Shown piece by piece: positions 27,511 to 38,212 of a stretch of DNA of 64,000 nucleotides. Position 1 is the first letter of the stretch; each line of letters begins with the position of its first letter. This DNA is from Hyphomicrobiales bacterium (GTDB lineage: Bacteria; Pseudomonadota; Alphaproteobacteria; Rhizobiales; Rhizobiaceae). The position numbers were made by a program, and so were the translations under genes. The notes beneath the pieces were generated by a model. That model was not told the origin of the DNA. It saw nothing but the letters and a program-made list of their open reading frames with translations, and searched no databases. Location: assembly GCA_900472925.1 (NCBI GenBank), contig UCJU01000012.1, positions 1 through 64,000 of the forward strand. The letters run 5' to 3'.

Positions 27511-28158
27511 TTACCGGGCTTGCGCGAAAAAAATCTTGGCGGCAAAAATGGAGAAAACGCCTGCAATCGTATAATCGAGACCGCGCAGAACTTTCGCGTT
27601 GCTTTGCAGCCAGCCAGACAGGCGGTCGGCAGCCAGAACGATACCGATGCCGATTGGCAAGGCGACGACGATCGACCACAGGCCCAGAAATATCAATTTA
27701 CCCGTAACGTGCGGATCGGATGCGCTGACGAATTGCGGCAAGAAGGTCATGAAGAAAATGATGACCTTGGGATTGAGCAGATTGACCCACAGACCATTCA
27801 GCAACGCGGATTTTTTGGAAGCCTTCGCCTTCTGCTCTCTGGGGCGTTCCATAACGAAATTCGAACCCTTGCGGATGGCCTGAATGGCGAGCCACACCAG
27901 ATAAGCAGCGCCACCGGTCTTGAGAACCAGAAAGGCGGTGGGTGAGGCGACGATGAGAGCAGCCACGCCAAAGGCAACAAGCATCGTATGCACTGTAATG
28001 CCCAAATTGGTGCCGACCAGCGTCATGAAACCGGACGTGCGGCCTTCGCGTAGGGAACGGCTGATCCACAGCGTCATATCCGGTCCAGGCGTTACCGACA
28101 GGAGCAGAATGGCGATTGTAAAGGCAATCAGGGTCGGCAGGCTGGGTAGGAAATCCAC
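27511..28158 (-). CDS. LysE/RhtB family amino-acid exporter
   Basis: A 215-residue inner-membrane protein with six hydrophobic segments and the LysE-family signature LLSVTPGPDMTLWISRSLREGRTSGFM near 18-44 (landmark VTPGPD). A conserved NPKVIIFFMTFLPQF follows near 133. The substrate is unknown; RhtB-type members export homoserine, threonine or other amino acids. It lies upstream of the sigma gene on the same strand with about 100 bases between them, but probably functions separately. Confidence 0.9.
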   Translation of the reverse strand: MDFLPSLPTLIAFTIAILLLSVTPGPDMTLWISRSLREGRTSGFMTLVGTNLGITVHTMLVAFGVAALIVASPTAFLVLKTGGAAYLVWLAIQAIRKGSNFVMERPREQKAKASKKSALLNGLWVNLLNPKVIIFFMTFLPQFVSASDPHVTGKLIFLGLWSIVVALPIGIGIVLAADRLSGWLQSNAKVLRGLDYTIAGVFSIFAAKIFFAQAR

Positions 28159-28263
28159 GGTGGCACCACACTCGAAAGGGTTTGATGCCTGTTCATAACG
28201 CCGTTTTGAGACGCTGCCAACCGCGCAAAAAGAATGCCGCGCCAGAGAGGCGCGGCAGCAAGA

Positions 28264-29118
28264 TTAGCTATTGAGGAAGGATTTGAAGTCGTCGCTATAA
28301 TCTTCGTGCCAGCGCGATAGAGGCGGACGATTTTCCACGAGATCGTTTGCCGCCCACAGAATGCGTTTCTCGTCCGTCTTGCGGTTCACTTCACCATCGG
28401 GGCACAGAATATAGAAATCACCGTTGCCGATGCTGTCGACCATGAAATCGACCGTCTGTTCCGGCGTCCATGCACCAGATGGCTTCTCCGTTCGACCATT
28501 GGCGGTCAGGCCGGTGAAGACGAAACCGGGGATGAGAAGGTGGGCGGAGATATTGCCGCTGGGCGCGTTTCTCAACTCATACTCCAACGCTTCGGTGAAG
28601 GCCTTCACGCCAGCCTTGGACACATTGTAAGCCGGATCGCCCGGTGGCGTGGTGATGCCCTGCTTGGAGCCGGTATTGATGATGAGGCCCGGCTCACCAT
28701 GGGCCAGCATGCCTGAGCCGAACACACGGCTTCCCTTGACCACGCCCATCAGATTGACGCCGAACACCTTGTCCCAGTTGGCCTGTGGTCCAAAAATTGA
28801 GCTGCCCGGCTGCACACCCGCATTGTTCATCAGCACATGAACGCGCCCGAAGCGCTGGATAACGGCGCGCTCCAATGCTTCAAGCTCATCGAGTTTGGAG
28901 ACATCCGTCGGAATGGAAACAATCCGCTCACTGCCGTCCTTGGCAAGCGCGGCAATCTCACTTTGTGCAGCGGCGAGCTTTTCTCCGTCGAGATCGACAA
29001 GCACCACGCTCATGCCGAAATTTGCGAATTTACGGGCGGCAGCAAGGCCGATGCCGGATGCCGCGCCGGTGACGACGGCAACATTATCTTCTGTGAATGC
29101 GTTGTGAAGGATCGTCAT
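28264..29118 (-). CDS. SDR family NAD(P)-dependent oxidoreductase
   Basis: A 284-residue classical short-chain dehydrogenase. The cofactor motif is TGAASGIG near 19-26, with NNAG near 95, the catalytic Ser near 150 (INTGSKQG) and YNVSK near 163-167. Asp after beta-2 (VLVDLDGE) suggests NAD rather than NADP. The substrate cannot be read from the sequence. An IVSIPTDVSKLDELEALE segment is normal for the family. The gene stands alone on the - strand, divergent from argG. Confidence 0.9.
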   Translation of the reverse strand: MTILHNAFTEDNVAVVTGAASGIGLAAARKFANFGMSVVLVDLDGEKLAAAQSEIAALAKDGSERIVSIPTDVSKLDELEALERAVIQRFGRVHVLMNNAGVQPGSSIFGPQANWDKVFGVNLMGVVKGSRVFGSGMLAHGEPGLIINTGSKQGITTPPGDPAYNVSKAGVKAFTEALEYELRNAPSGNISAHLLIPGFVFTGLTANGRTEKPSGAWTPEQTVDFMVDSIGNGDFYILCPDGEVNRKTDEKRILWAANDLVENRPPLSRWHEDYSDDFKSFLNS

Positions 29119-29361
29119 TGGTTTCTCCTTTTCGCCACCGCTTCAAATGTCCGGCAGCGACATCCCATGGAACCATGCGCTCTACTGACGCAGTGTCTAG
29201 TCTAGACGTATCGGCACTCTAAGTCACATGAAGATGCAAGCGTTCCATCGTCCCATCGCTTTGCATTTTTGTTGCACCCGCCGATAAACTCGCTAAAAGT
29301 GCCGAAATCCCAAGGAAATGGCGATATCCAGATGTCGCCGATACGCAAATGGATTTCACCG

Positions 29362-30585
29362 ATGGCACTTCCAAAAGACGTAAAGAAAGTCGTTCTCGCC
29401 TATTCCGGCGGGCTTGATACTTCTATCATTCTCAAATGGCTCCAGACCGAACTCGGCGCTGAAGTGGTAACCTTCACCGCAGACCTCGGCCAGGGAGAAG
29501 AGCTTGCACCGGCACGTCAAAAAGCCGAGATGCTGGGCATCAAGGAAATCTTCGTGGAAGATGTGCGCGAGGAATTCGTGCGCGATTTCGTTTTCCCGAT
29601 GTTCCGTGCCAATGCCGTTTATGAAGGCGTCTATCTGCTGGGTACTTCGATTGCCCGCCCGCTGATTTCCAAGCACCTGATCGACATCGCCAAGAAGACT
29701 GGTGCAGACGCCATCGCCCACGGCGCGACCGGCAAGGGCAACGACCAGGTTCGTTTTGAGCTGTCGGCCTACGCACTAAACCCGGACATCAAGATCATCG
29801 CCCCATGGCGTGACTGGACGTTCAAGAGCCGCACCGATCTCCTGAACTTCGCCGAACAGCACCAGATCCCCGTTGCCAAGGACAAGAAGGGTGAGGCTCC
29901 GTTCTCCGTCGACGCAAACCTTCTGCACTCATCGTCCGAAGGCAAGGTTCTGGAAGACCCGGCCGTCGAAGCACCGGAATATGTGCACATGCGCACCATT
30001 TCGCCCGAGGCAGCACCGGACAAGGCAACCACCATCAAGGTCGGTTTCCGCAAGGGTGACGCCTGCTCGATCAACGGTGTCGAGATGTCGCCCGCAACGC
30101 TTCTGGCGGCACTCAACGATTACGGTCGCGACAACGGCATCGGTCGTCTCGATCTGGTCGAAAACCGCTATGTCGGCATGAAGTCGCGCGGCGTTTACGA
30201 AACACCCGGCGGAACGATCCTGCTCACCGCCCACCGCGCCATCGAGAGCATCACGCTCGACCGCGGTGCGGCCCACCTCAAGGATGAGATCATGCCGCGC
30301 TATGCGGAACTGATCTATTACGGCTTCTGGTTCTCGCCGGAGCGTGAGATGTTGCAGGCGCTGATCGACAAGAGCCAGGAGCATGTGGAAGGCGAAGTGA
30401 CGCTGAAGCTCTACAAGGGCAATGTCATGGTCACCGGTCGCGAATCCGCCAAGTCGCTCTATTCCGACAAGCTGGTGACTTTCGAGGACGACCAGGGTGC
30501 CTACGACCAGAAGGATGCAGCTGGCTTCATCAAGCTTAACGCCCTGCGTCTGCGCACATTGGCCAAGCGCAACCTCGGCAAGTAA
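29362..30585 (+). CDS. argG: argininosuccinate synthase ArgG
   Basis: Condenses citrulline and aspartate with ATP in arginine biosynthesis. The 407-residue product has the PP-loop motif AYSGGLDTS (13-21), [14 protein letters not shown] near 115 and EYVHMRT further on. The start at 29362 ([10 protein letters not shown]) gives normal length; upstream codons would add a non-conserved tail. It ends before a shared terminator and converges with an MFS gene. Confidence 0.97.
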   Translation: MALPKDVKKVVLAYSGGLDTSIILKWLQTELGAEVVTFTADLGQGEELAPARQKAEMLGIKEIFVEDVREEFVRDFVFPMFRANAVYEGVYLLGTSIARPLISKHLIDIAKKTGADAIAHGATGKGNDQVRFELSAYALNPDIKIIAPWRDWTFKSRTDLLNFAEQHQIPVAKDKKGEAPFSVDANLLHSSSEGKVLEDPAVEAPEYVHMRTISPEAAPDKATTIKVGFRKGDACSINGVEMSPATLLAALNDYGRDNGIGRLDLVENRYVGMKSRGVYETPGGTILLTAHRAIESITLDRGAAHLKDEIMPRYAELIYYGFWFSPEREMLQALIDKSQEHVEGEVTLKLYKGNVMVTGRESAKSLYSDKLVTFEDDQGAYDQKDAAGFIKLNALRLRTLAKRNLGK

Positions 30586-30608
30586 GCCTCTGGTTCAGAC
30601 ATGACGAT

Positions 30609-30635
30609 GAAAGCCCCGGTTCTCCGGGGCTTTTT
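30609..30635. terminator. bidirectional terminator
   Basis: AAAGCCCCGG-TTCT-CCGGGGCTTTTT lies 24 bases after argG. Its right end touches the stop of the convergent MFS gene. Confidence 0.88.
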
Positions 30636-31834
30636 CATGTCTGCCTGCGCGATATGATGACGAAACCGATATAACTCGCAGCCGCAGTCAGTTCCATCAG
30701 CGGGATGATCGTACCGAACCCCATCAAGGGTGAACCGAGCAGCGAGGCTGCGATACCGGCTGCAAAGCCCGCGCTCATCTGGATAAAGCCCATCATGGCC
30801 GATGCAGAGCCGGCAATATGTGGGAACTGCATCATTCCGGCCGTGATGATGTAGGGTGTCAGAAGCGCAAGTCCGAATGTCGCGACGCCGACGGGCGCCA
30901 TGATCGACAGGAACGAAGGCGTGATGAGATGGACCGAGAGAAAAATAAGCAGGCCGCCCAGAGCCGATAGGCAAACACCGATAACCGATGCGCGCCGGTC
31001 TCCGATTTTCCGCGCCAGAAAGCGCAGAGCAATCGAGCCGAAGAAATAGGAGCCCGATTGCATCAGCATCCCCACACCGAATTCTGTCGGGGAAAGCCCG
31101 ACTTCGTTGATGAGAACGAAAGGCAGCATGGTCGCTTGAGCGTAGAGTGCGCTGACCGACCCGCCAAGCACCAAAGCCGATAGCAAAAACCTTGGAGAAG
31201 TCAGAAGCTCTCCATAAGCCCTCAGCAGGCGTGGCGGACGAAGACCGCTCGGGTCCGGGACCGTTGTTTCGCGAAGGCAGAATACAATCGTGGTAATCGA
31301 TATCAATCCGAAGGTAAGCATCAGGACGAAGACCGATTGCCAACCGAAGGCCAGCAACGACAAGCCCCCAATCGTCGGCCCCGCAGCCGGGCCAACTGCC
31401 AGCATGATGCCGATCAGGTTGAGAATGCCGGTTGCCTGTGGCCCGCTATACTGATCTCGCACCACCGCCCGGGCAACGGTCACGCCCACCGACGCTCCTA
31501 TCCCCTGAATGAGGCGTGCAGCAAGCAGAGTATCGACATTGGGCGCAAAAGCGGCCAGTGCTCCACCCACAAGGTAGATCAGCAGAAACAGGATCGTTGC
31601 CTTGCGACGACCAAAGGCATCCGACATGGCCCCTGAAACAAGCTGGGCGATGGCGAAGCCGCCGAAATAGAGCGTCAGGCTCATCTTGATGGCCGATTCC
31701 GTCGTCCCAAACGCTCTGACGAGTTCCGGCATGGCAGGCGTATAAATCGCCATCGAGACCGGACCAAGTGCGGTCAGCATGGCACCGAGCATGGCGGTGC
31801 GGCGAACGGTCATGGCGGGAGTAATGCTGCTCAT
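30635..31834 (-). CDS. Bcr/CflA-type MFS multidrug exporter
   Basis: A 399-residue, 12-span major facilitator. The motif-A loop is SGAMSDAFGRRKATI near 67-80, and the export-specific motif C region ILNLIGIMLAVGPAAGPTIGG near 137-157 is typical of Bcr/CflA drug efflux proteins. It is translationally coupled to the upstream MarR-type regulator (ATGA at 31831-31834), a common arrangement for drug-inducible exporters. The substrate is unknown. Confidence 0.9.
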   Translation of the reverse strand: MSSITPAMTVRRTAMLGAMLTALGPVSMAIYTPAMPELVRAFGTTESAIKMSLTLYFGGFAIAQLVSGAMSDAFGRRKATILFLLIYLVGGALAAFAPNVDTLLAARLIQGIGASVGVTVARAVVRDQYSGPQATGILNLIGIMLAVGPAAGPTIGGLSLLAFGWQSVFVLMLTFGLISITTIVFCLRETTVPDPSGLRPPRLLRAYGELLTSPRFLLSALVLGGSVSALYAQATMLPFVLINEVGLSPTEFGVGMLMQSGSYFFGSIALRFLARKIGDRRASVIGVCLSALGGLLIFLSVHLITPSFLSIMAPVGVATFGLALLTPYIITAGMMQFPHIAGSASAMMGFIQMSAGFAAGIAASLLGSPLMGFGTIIPLMELTAAASYIGFVIISRRQT

Positions 31835-32301
31835 GCCGGGTGCTGAACGTTTTTGTCGCTGACGGCCATTTGCAGATTTTTCTGCACAATCGTCAGAAGC
31901 GCGTGAAATCTTTCGAAATCACCCTCACCAAAACCACTGGCAGCCTGATCTATCAGGAGGCGGACCTCTTCACGAACGGCAAGCAGCAGTTTCGAGGACG
32001 CTTGCGTCAGGTAGATGCACTTGGAACGGCGGTCATCCGGGTTCGGGCGTCTCTCCACCAGATCGAGTGATTCGAGCTTGTCGAGATAGGTGCACACCGT
32101 CATCGGCTCGAGCCCGATGCGCGCAGCAATATCCGCCTGCTTGCTGCCATCAATGGCGGCAACGGTCAAAAGCGCCCTCGCCTCACCCGGTGTCAGGCCA
32201 AGTCCCGCGTCGCTGATGCGACGCTCAAAAGCGCTGTTCAGAAACCGCACACTGCTGTTGAGCAGGAATGCCAGCGATTCTTTTTCAGTCGAAGTGGCCA
32301 T
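31831..32301 (-). CDS. MarR family transcriptional regulator
   Basis: A 156-residue winged-helix regulator: LTPGEARALLTVAAIDGSKQADIA, the recognition-helix region GLEPMTVCTYLDKLESLDLVERRPNPDDRR near 63-92, and a C-terminal dimer helix. Members repress drug-efflux genes and release DNA on ligand binding. It overlaps the MFS gene by four bases and probably controls it and itself. I saw no convincing perfect palindrome in 32302-32345. Confidence 0.93.
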   Translation of the reverse strand: MATSTEKESLAFLLNSSVRFLNSAFERRISDAGLGLTPGEARALLTVAAIDGSKQADIAARIGLEPMTVCTYLDKLESLDLVERRPNPDDRRSKCIYLTQASSKLLLAVREEVRLLIDQAASGFGEGDFERFHALLTIVQKNLQMAVSDKNVQHPA

Positions 32302-32448
32302 GCATCACCTGTTTCATAAGCGTTCCTTACTAAAAACTATGCGGCGGTCTGGCAAGGGACCACGCATGTTCTTGCCCCGAAGATATTGAAACGCAGCTGC
32401 AGCCATGCCCATATGACGCATGAATCGCATCTGCATGAGGACAAACCG

Positions 32449-34515
32449 ATGACATCGACAACAGCCCAGTATTCCGCCATCACGGACTGGAACGGGACGA
32501 ATCGCTTGCCCCGGTTCGACGCTGTCAGGGACGAGGATTTTGCCGGTGCTTTCGAAATGGCGCTGGCAGCCCATGATGCAGAGATCGACGCGATCGCTGA
32601 CAATGCCGAGGCACCGGGTTTTGCCAATACCATCGTCGCTCTCGAAGTTGCCGGTGATGGGCTGTCACGCGTGTCTGCCTTGTTCTGGAACAAGGCGGGC
32701 GCTCATACCAACCCCGACATTCAGGCATTGGAGCGCGATATCGCGCCTAAGATGTCCCGGCACTATTCGAAAATCGGGATGAATGAGGCTTTGTTCAAAC
32801 GCATCGACACGCTGTGGGAAAAACGCGACGAGTTGAACCTGACTGGCGAGGAACTGCGCGTTCTCGAACGCCACTGGAAGGGTTTCGTGCGCGCCGGTGC
32901 CAAGCTTGTTAAAGATCGTCAGGAACGGCTGGCCGCCATCAACGAGGAGTTGGCCGGGCTCGGCGCGAAATTCGGCCAGAACGTTCTCGCCGACGAGAAG
33001 AGCTGGAAACTGCTTCTTAGCGACGAGGAACAGCTTGCGGGCGTTCCCGATTTCCTGAGAGATTCCATGGCGGGTGCTGCGCGCGAACACGGTGAGGACG
33101 GCAAATTCGCCGTGACCCTGTCACGCTCGATCATCGAACCCTTCCTGACATTCTCCGAACGCCGTGACCTGCGTGAGCAGGCCTTCAAGGCCTGGGTCGC
33201 CCGCGGTGAGAGCGGTGGAGAGACAGACAATCGCGAAACGGTGAAGCGCACGCTGGAACTGCGTGACGAAAAGGCAAAGCTGCTGGGTTACGCCAATTTC
33301 GCCGCCTACAAGCTGGATAACACCATGGCAAAAACGCCGGACGCCGTGAACGCGCTTTTGACCCAGGTGTGGGAAAAAGCCGTCGAACGCGCCGGTGAGG
33401 AAGAGGCCGAACTTGCGCAGGTCATCGCCGACGAAGGCAAGAACCACGATGTCATGCCGTGGGACTGGCGCCATTATGCCGAGAAACTTCGTGCGAAAAA
33501 ATTCAATTTTTCCGAAGCCGAACTCAAGCCCTACCTGCAACTGGAAAAAATCATCGAGGCTTGCTTCGACGTGGCACAAAGACTGTTCGGCATCCGCGCT
33601 GTCGAGCTGAAAGGTGTCACCGCCTATCATCCAGATGTCCGCACTTTCGAAATTCGCAACGAACAGGGCGATCTTGTCGCAATGTTCCTGGGCGATTTCT
33701 TCGCCCGCCCATCGAAGCGCTCGGGCGCTTGGATGAGTTCATTCCAGTCGCAGCACAAGTTACCGCTGAAGAATGGTACGGTTGGAGAACTGCCGATCAT
33801 CTACAACGTCTGCAATTTTGCGAAACCGTCGCAGGGCAAGCCAGCGCTGCTTTCGCTGGATGATGCCCGCACGCTGTTCCACGAATTCGGCCATGCTCTG
33901 CACGGTATGCTATCCAATGTGACCTACCCATCCGTTTCGGGGACAGGCGTCTCGCGCGACTTCGTTGAACTGCCTTCGCAACTGTACGAACACTGGCTGA
34001 CCGTGCCTGAAATCCTGGAGAAATATGCTCTTCACTACGAGACCGGCGCTCCGATGCCAAAGGCGCTGCTGGACAAGGTCCTGGCCGCACAAACCTTCAA
34101 CGCTGGCTTTAACACGGTGGAATTTACCTCGTCGGCACTGGTCGATATGGCCTTCCACACACGCGATGCTGTCGATGACCCGATGGCGGTCCAGACCGAG
34201 GTCCTGGCATCTCTGAACATGCCCAAATCCATCGTCATGCGCCACGCGACGCCGCACTTCCAGCACGTCTTTTCCGGCGATGGATACTCGGCGGGCTACT
34301 ACTCCTATATGTGGTCGGAGGTTCTCGATGCAGATGCCTTCGCAGCTTTCGAAGAAACCGGCGATCCCTTCGATGCGGAAATGGCCCGCAAGTTGAAGGA
34401 CAACATCTATGCCGTCGGCGGCTCGATCGACGCGGAAGAAACCTATCAGGCGTTTCGTGGCAAGATGCCCAGCCCCGATGCGATGTTGCAGAAGCGCGGG
34501 CTCGTAGCCGGTTGA
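32449..34515 (+). CDS. M3 family metallopeptidase (oligopeptidase A/Dcp-like)
   Basis: A 688-residue cytoplasmic zinc oligopeptidase. The metal site HEFGH is at 478-482, followed about 25 residues later by the third ligand region (SRDFVELPSQ). SAGYYSYMWSEVLDADAF near 615 is typical of the family. I started at the ATG at 32449 (preceded by GAGGA) because upstream residues are not family-like. Whether it acts as oligopeptidase A or dipeptidyl carboxypeptidase is not decided by the sequence. Confidence 0.93.
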   Translation: MTSTTAQYSAITDWNGTNRLPRFDAVRDEDFAGAFEMALAAHDAEIDAIADNAEAPGFANTIVALEVAGDGLSRVSALFWNKAGAHTNPDIQALERDIAPKMSRHYSKIGMNEALFKRIDTLWEKRDELNLTGEELRVLERHWKGFVRAGAKLVKDRQERLAAINEELAGLGAKFGQNVLADEKSWKLLLSDEEQLAGVPDFLRDSMAGAAREHGEDGKFAVTLSRSIIEPFLTFSERRDLREQAFKAWVARGESGGETDNRETVKRTLELRDEKAKLLGYANFAAYKLDNTMAKTPDAVNALLTQVWEKAVERAGEEEAELAQVIADEGKNHDVMPWDWRHYAEKLRAKKFNFSEAELKPYLQLEKIIEACFDVAQRLFGIRAVELKGVTAYHPDVRTFEIRNEQGDLVAMFLGDFFARPSKRSGAWMSSFQSQHKLPLKNGTVGELPIIYNVCNFAKPSQGKPALLSLDDARTLFHEFGHALHGMLSNVTYPSVSGTGVSRDFVELPSQLYEHWLTVPEILEKYALHYETGAPMPKALLDKVLAAQTFNAGFNTVEFTSSALVDMAFHTRDAVDDPMAVQTEVLASLNMPKSIVMRHATPHFQHVFSGDGYSAGYYSYMWSEVLDADAFAAFEETGDPFDAEMARKLKDNIYAVGGSIDAEETYQAFRGKMPSPDAMLQKRGLVAG

Positions 34516-34683
34516 GGTTATCAAGAGGCACCTGCAAACTGTCATAAAACTCTGATACGGCGTTTCTGCAAGGGGCTTATGTGACTGGCCCCCCTTTCGC
34601 ATTTGCAAAAAAAAGGTTATAGGCCCGCCAGACTAAATTGGCGCATCCAAGATATGACGCCCCAACTTCAGAGATATTAAACA

Positions 34684-36504
34684 ATGGCAATTCGCAACAT
34701 CGCGATTATCGCGCACGTTGACCATGGCAAAACGACGCTCGTTGACGAGCTTCTGAAACAGTCCGGTTCGTTCCGCGAAAACCAGCGCGTTGCAGAGCGC
34801 GTCATGGACAGTAACGACCTCGAAAAAGAACGCGGCATCACCATTCTCGCCAAGGCGACGTCTGTGGAGTGGAAGGGTGTTCGCATCAACATCGTCGACA
34901 CCCCGGGCCACGCCGACTTCGGTGGCGAAGTCGAGCGTATCCTGTCGATGGTGGACGGTGCAATCGTTCTGGTCGACTCGTCCGAAGGACCGATGCCACA
35001 GACGAAGTTCGTGGTTTCCAAGGCTCTCAAGGTCGGCCTCAAGCCAATCGTTGCGATCAACAAGATCGACCGTCCCGATGGCCGCCACGAAGAAGTCATC
35101 AATGAAGTCTTCGACCTGTTCGCGAACCTCGATGCCACAGACGAACAGCTCGACTTCCCGATACTTTACGGTTCCGGCCGCGATGGCTGGATGAACGTTA
35201 ATCCGGAAGGCCCAAAGGATGAAGGTCTTGCACCTTTGCTCGATCTGGTTCTCAAGCACGTTCCAGAGCCTACGGTTGAAGAAGGCCCGTTCCGTCTGAT
35301 CGGGACGATCCTCGAAGCAAACCCATTCCTCGGCCGCATCATCACCGGTCGTATCGCATCCGGTTCGATCAAGCCGAACCAGGCCGTCAAGGTTCTCGGC
35401 CAGGATGGTAAGCTCATCGAAACCGGCCGTATCTCGAAGATCCTCGCATTCCGCGGCATCGAGCGTACAGCCATCGATGAAGCCCATGCAGGCGACATCG
35501 TTGCGATCGCCGGTCTCTCCAAGGGTACCGTTGCCGACACGTTCTGTGACCCCTCGGTCACCGAAGCGATGACAGCACAGCCAATCGACCCGCCGACGGT
35601 GACGATGTCTTTCATCGTTAACGACAGCCCGCTGGCTGGCACCGAAGGCGACAAGGTCACATCGCGCGTTATCCGCGATCGTCTCTACAAGGAAGCCGAA
35701 GGCAACGTCGCGCTGAAGATCGAAGAAGCCGAAGGCAAGGACTCGTTCTTCGTGTCCGGCCGTGGCGAATTGCAGCTCGCTGTTCTGATCGAAACCATGC
35801 GTCGCGAAGGCTTTGAACTTGCCGTTTCGCGTCCACGCGTCGTCATGCAGAAGGACGAGAACGGCCAGACCATCGAGCCGATCGAAGAAGTCGTCATCGA
35901 CGTTGATGAAGAACATTCCGGTATCGTCGTTCAGAAGATGTCCGAACGTAAGGCAGAAATGACCGAGCTTCGTCCATCCGGCGGCAACCGCGTTCGTCTG
36001 AAGTTCCTGGCGCCAACGCGTGGCCTCATCGGCTACCAGTCCGAGCTTTTGACAGACACACGCGGCACGGCGATCATGAACCGTTTGTTCCACGACTACC
36101 AGCCGTTCAAGGGCGCCATCGGCGGCCGCGTCAACGGTGTTCTTCTGTCGAACGGTGCCGGTGAAGCTGTTGCCTACGCCATGTTCAACCTTGAAGATCG
36201 CGGCCCGATGATGATCGATCCCGGCGAAAAGGTTTATGCCGGCATGATCATCGGCATTCACACACGCGACAACGACCTCGAAGTCAACGTTCTCAAGGGC
36301 AAGCAGCTCACCAACATCCGCGCCGCAGGCAAGGATGAAGCCGTGAAGCTGACGCCACCGATCCGCATGACGCTCGACCGTGCGCTATCGTGGATTCAGG
36401 ACGATGAGCTGATGGAAGTGACGCCGAAGTCCATCCGTCTTCGCAAGATGTTCCTGGATGCCAACGACCGCAAGCGCTTCGACAAGGCAAAGCTTGCCGG
36501 CTGA
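34684..36504 (+). CDS. typA: translational GTPase TypA/BipA
   Basis: A 606-residue ribosome-associated GTPase. The P-loop is AHVDHGKTT (10-18), with DTPGH from 72 and NKID at 126-129. Domain II, III and V sequence matches EF-G-like folds and the BipA-specific C-terminus ([12 protein letters not shown]-type end). It acts in ribosome assembly and stress adaptation. A terminator follows at 36533-36559. Confidence 0.96.
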   Translation: MAIRNIAIIAHVDHGKTTLVDELLKQSGSFRENQRVAERVMDSNDLEKERGITILAKATSVEWKGVRINIVDTPGHADFGGEVERILSMVDGAIVLVDSSEGPMPQTKFVVSKALKVGLKPIVAINKIDRPDGRHEEVINEVFDLFANLDATDEQLDFPILYGSGRDGWMNVNPEGPKDEGLAPLLDLVLKHVPEPTVEEGPFRLIGTILEANPFLGRIITGRIASGSIKPNQAVKVLGQDGKLIETGRISKILAFRGIERTAIDEAHAGDIVAIAGLSKGTVADTFCDPSVTEAMTAQPIDPPTVTMSFIVNDSPLAGTEGDKVTSRVIRDRLYKEAEGNVALKIEEAEGKDSFFVSGRGELQLAVLIETMRREGFELAVSRPRVVMQKDENGQTIEPIEEVVIDVDEEHSGIVVQKMSERKAEMTELRPSGGNRVRLKFLAPTRGLIGYQSELLTDTRGTAIMNRLFHDYQPFKGAIGGRVNGVLLSNGAGEAVAYAMFNLEDRGPMMIDPGEKVYAGMIIGIHTRDNDLEVNVLKGKQLTNIRAAGKDEAVKLTPPIRMTLDRALSWIQDDELMEVTPKSIRLRKMFLDANDRKRFDKAKLAG

Positions 36505-36532
36505 TAGCCGCAATCATCTCTGCTAATCTGGA

Positions 36533-36560
36533 AAACCCGACCATTGCGTCGGGTTTTTTG
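36533..36560 (+). terminator. terminator after typA
   Basis: AACCCGAC-CATTGC-GTCGGGTT followed by a T run, 29 bases after the stop. Confidence 0.9.
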
Positions 36561-36742
36561 TTTTCCGGCCTGCATTAACCGTCCCGCCGTTTTATTTGGG
36601 GGTTGAGTCGCATGCGGCTTGCCTCAATGGTAAATATAGCGTTAATTTTCCAGCTTCATCCACATGAATAGGCTGTGGGTAAGCTTGACGCCGTTAACCT
36701 TTATGGCTGGTAAGTTTTCCCCGTCGGGATCAGAATCGCGTT

Positions 36743-37249
36743 ATGAAAACGTTATCCATAGACATTCGCCGAGCAGAGCCGGACGATGCGCGCGCCATTT
36801 CGGACACGCATAGATCTTCCTGGCAGCAGGCCTATGAGGGTCTCATTCCCCATAAGCCGCTTCGGCAAATGCTGGACAGACGCGATGAGACCTGGTGGCG
36901 CAAGGCCACCCGAGGCTCTGCGACGATGTTGGTCGTGGAAATATCAGGCGTGATTGCCGGCTACACGACACTGGGCCTCAGCCGCGCCCGTGGACTGCCC
37001 TACGACGGTGAAATCTACGAGATTTATCTGCTTCCCGAATATCAGGGCATGGGCCTTGGCTCCGTGCTGTTTACCGAGGCGCGCCGTCTTCTGAAATCAT
37101 TGGGATGCAAGGGCACCGTGGTCTGGTGCCTCGAGGATAGCGATGTCGCCAGCCGCTTTTTCCGCTCCCATGGTGGCAAGGACGTGGCGGAAGGCATGGA
37201 AGATTTTGCCGGAACGCAGCTTCGCAAATTAGGCTACGCCTGGCACTGA
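36743..37249 (+). CDS. GNAT family N-acetyltransferase
   Basis: A 168-residue acetyltransferase. The acetyl-CoA motif A is IYLLPEYQGMGLGSVLFTEARRLLKS near 92-117 (QGMGLGS loop), preceded by a TTLGLSRARGL strand. The substrate is unknown. The gene stands alone, with a 238-base upstream region in which I see no other gene. Confidence 0.9.
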   Translation: MKTLSIDIRRAEPDDARAISDTHRSSWQQAYEGLIPHKPLRQMLDRRDETWWRKATRGSATMLVVEISGVIAGYTTLGLSRARGLPYDGEIYEIYLLPEYQGMGLGSVLFTEARRLLKSLGCKGTVVWCLEDSDVASRFFRSHGGKDVAEGMEDFAGTQLRKLGYAWH

Positions 37250-37412
37250 ACTCTCAGTTCTTCACTGTTTAAAAAATAGCGCCCTTACATCCGCATGTTT
37301 CGACAGGTGTACCGAGTCGGCGTGGTTTGGCCTTCAAATACACGCGATTGTGCGCTATTGCAGCAGCACGCGTTTTTATGACGCTGCTATCAGCTGGATT
37401 TCGGAGTGAAAG

Positions 37413-38018
37413 ATGGAAAAGTTCACCAAACTGACGGGTGTCGCTGCCCCCATGCCGGTCGTCAACATCGACACGGATATGATCATTCCGAAGGATTACC
37501 TCAAAACCATCAAGCGAACCGGCCTCGGTACCGGCCTTTTCGCGGAATCGCGGTATCTGGAAGATGGTTCCCCGAACCCAGACTTCATTTTGAACAAGCC
37601 AGCCTACCAGAATGCGCAAATTCTCGTCGCTGGCGATAATTTCGGCTGCGGCTCGTCTCGTGAACATGCGCCTTGGGCACTGCTGGATTTCGGCATTCGC
37701 TGCGTCATCTCCACGAGCTTTGCCGATATCTTCTACAACAACTGTTTCAAGAACGGCATACTGCCAATCGTCGTCAGCCCGGAAAATCTGGACAAGCTGA
37801 TGGATGATGCATCGCGTGGTTCCAACGCCGTCGTCACCGTCGATCTGGAAAATCTGGAAATCAGCGGTCCCGATGGCGGCACCATCAAATTCGAACTGGA
37901 TGAGTTCAAGCGCCACTGCATGCTGAACGGCCTGGACGACATTGGCCTGACGCTGGAACATGCCGGTGCTATCGAGGGTTTCGAAAAGACCAACGCATCT
38001 GCCCGCCCCTGGGCTTGA
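37413..38018 (+). CDS. leuD: 3-isopropylmalate dehydratase small subunit LeuD
   Basis: The 201-residue swivel-domain subunit of isopropylmalate isomerase in leucine synthesis. Landmarks are [16 protein letters not shown] near 22-37 and [17 protein letters not shown] near 71-87. The large subunit LeuC is not in the window. leuB follows on the same strand after 194 bases. A purine-rich GGAGTGAAAG sits before the start. Confidence 0.95.
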   Translation: MEKFTKLTGVAAPMPVVNIDTDMIIPKDYLKTIKRTGLGTGLFAESRYLEDGSPNPDFILNKPAYQNAQILVAGDNFGCGSSREHAPWALLDFGIRCVISTSFADIFYNNCFKNGILPIVVSPENLDKLMDDASRGSNAVVTVDLENLEISGPDGGTIKFELDEFKRHCMLNGLDDIGLTLEHAGAIEGFEKTNASARPWA

Positions 38019-38119
38019 TTTCTTCCGCGCACATTCGGGGCCAGTTTTGGTTTCTCCCCGTACCGAATCGTCGCTGACCTTCCTTGAAATGGACCATCTC
38101 CAAGGATAAGAAGCCCGCA

Positions 38120-38155
38120 CCCCGCACAATTGATACTGCGGGGCCAAGGATTTTT
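38120..38155 (+). terminator. possible weak terminator between leuD and leuB
   Basis: CCCCGCA (38120-38126) pairs with TGCGGGG (38137-38143); five T follow at 38151-38155, after a seven-base spacer. The spacer makes efficient termination doubtful. It could attenuate leuB relative to leuD. No gene is seen between the two. Confidence 0.4.
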
Positions 38156-38212
38156 GACGCGCCCGCCGTGTGAAACCGCCCAAGGTTCTGCGTCGTGGCC
38201 AAGGAGGTTTTC

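Noticed and set aside
32302-32345. MarR operator ahead of the MarR-MFS operon
   Set aside because: AT-rich sequence is present but I could not find a convincing inverted repeat.
34633-36261. Open frame of 542 codons on the - strand
   Set aside because: Antisense to typA; no recognisable domain.
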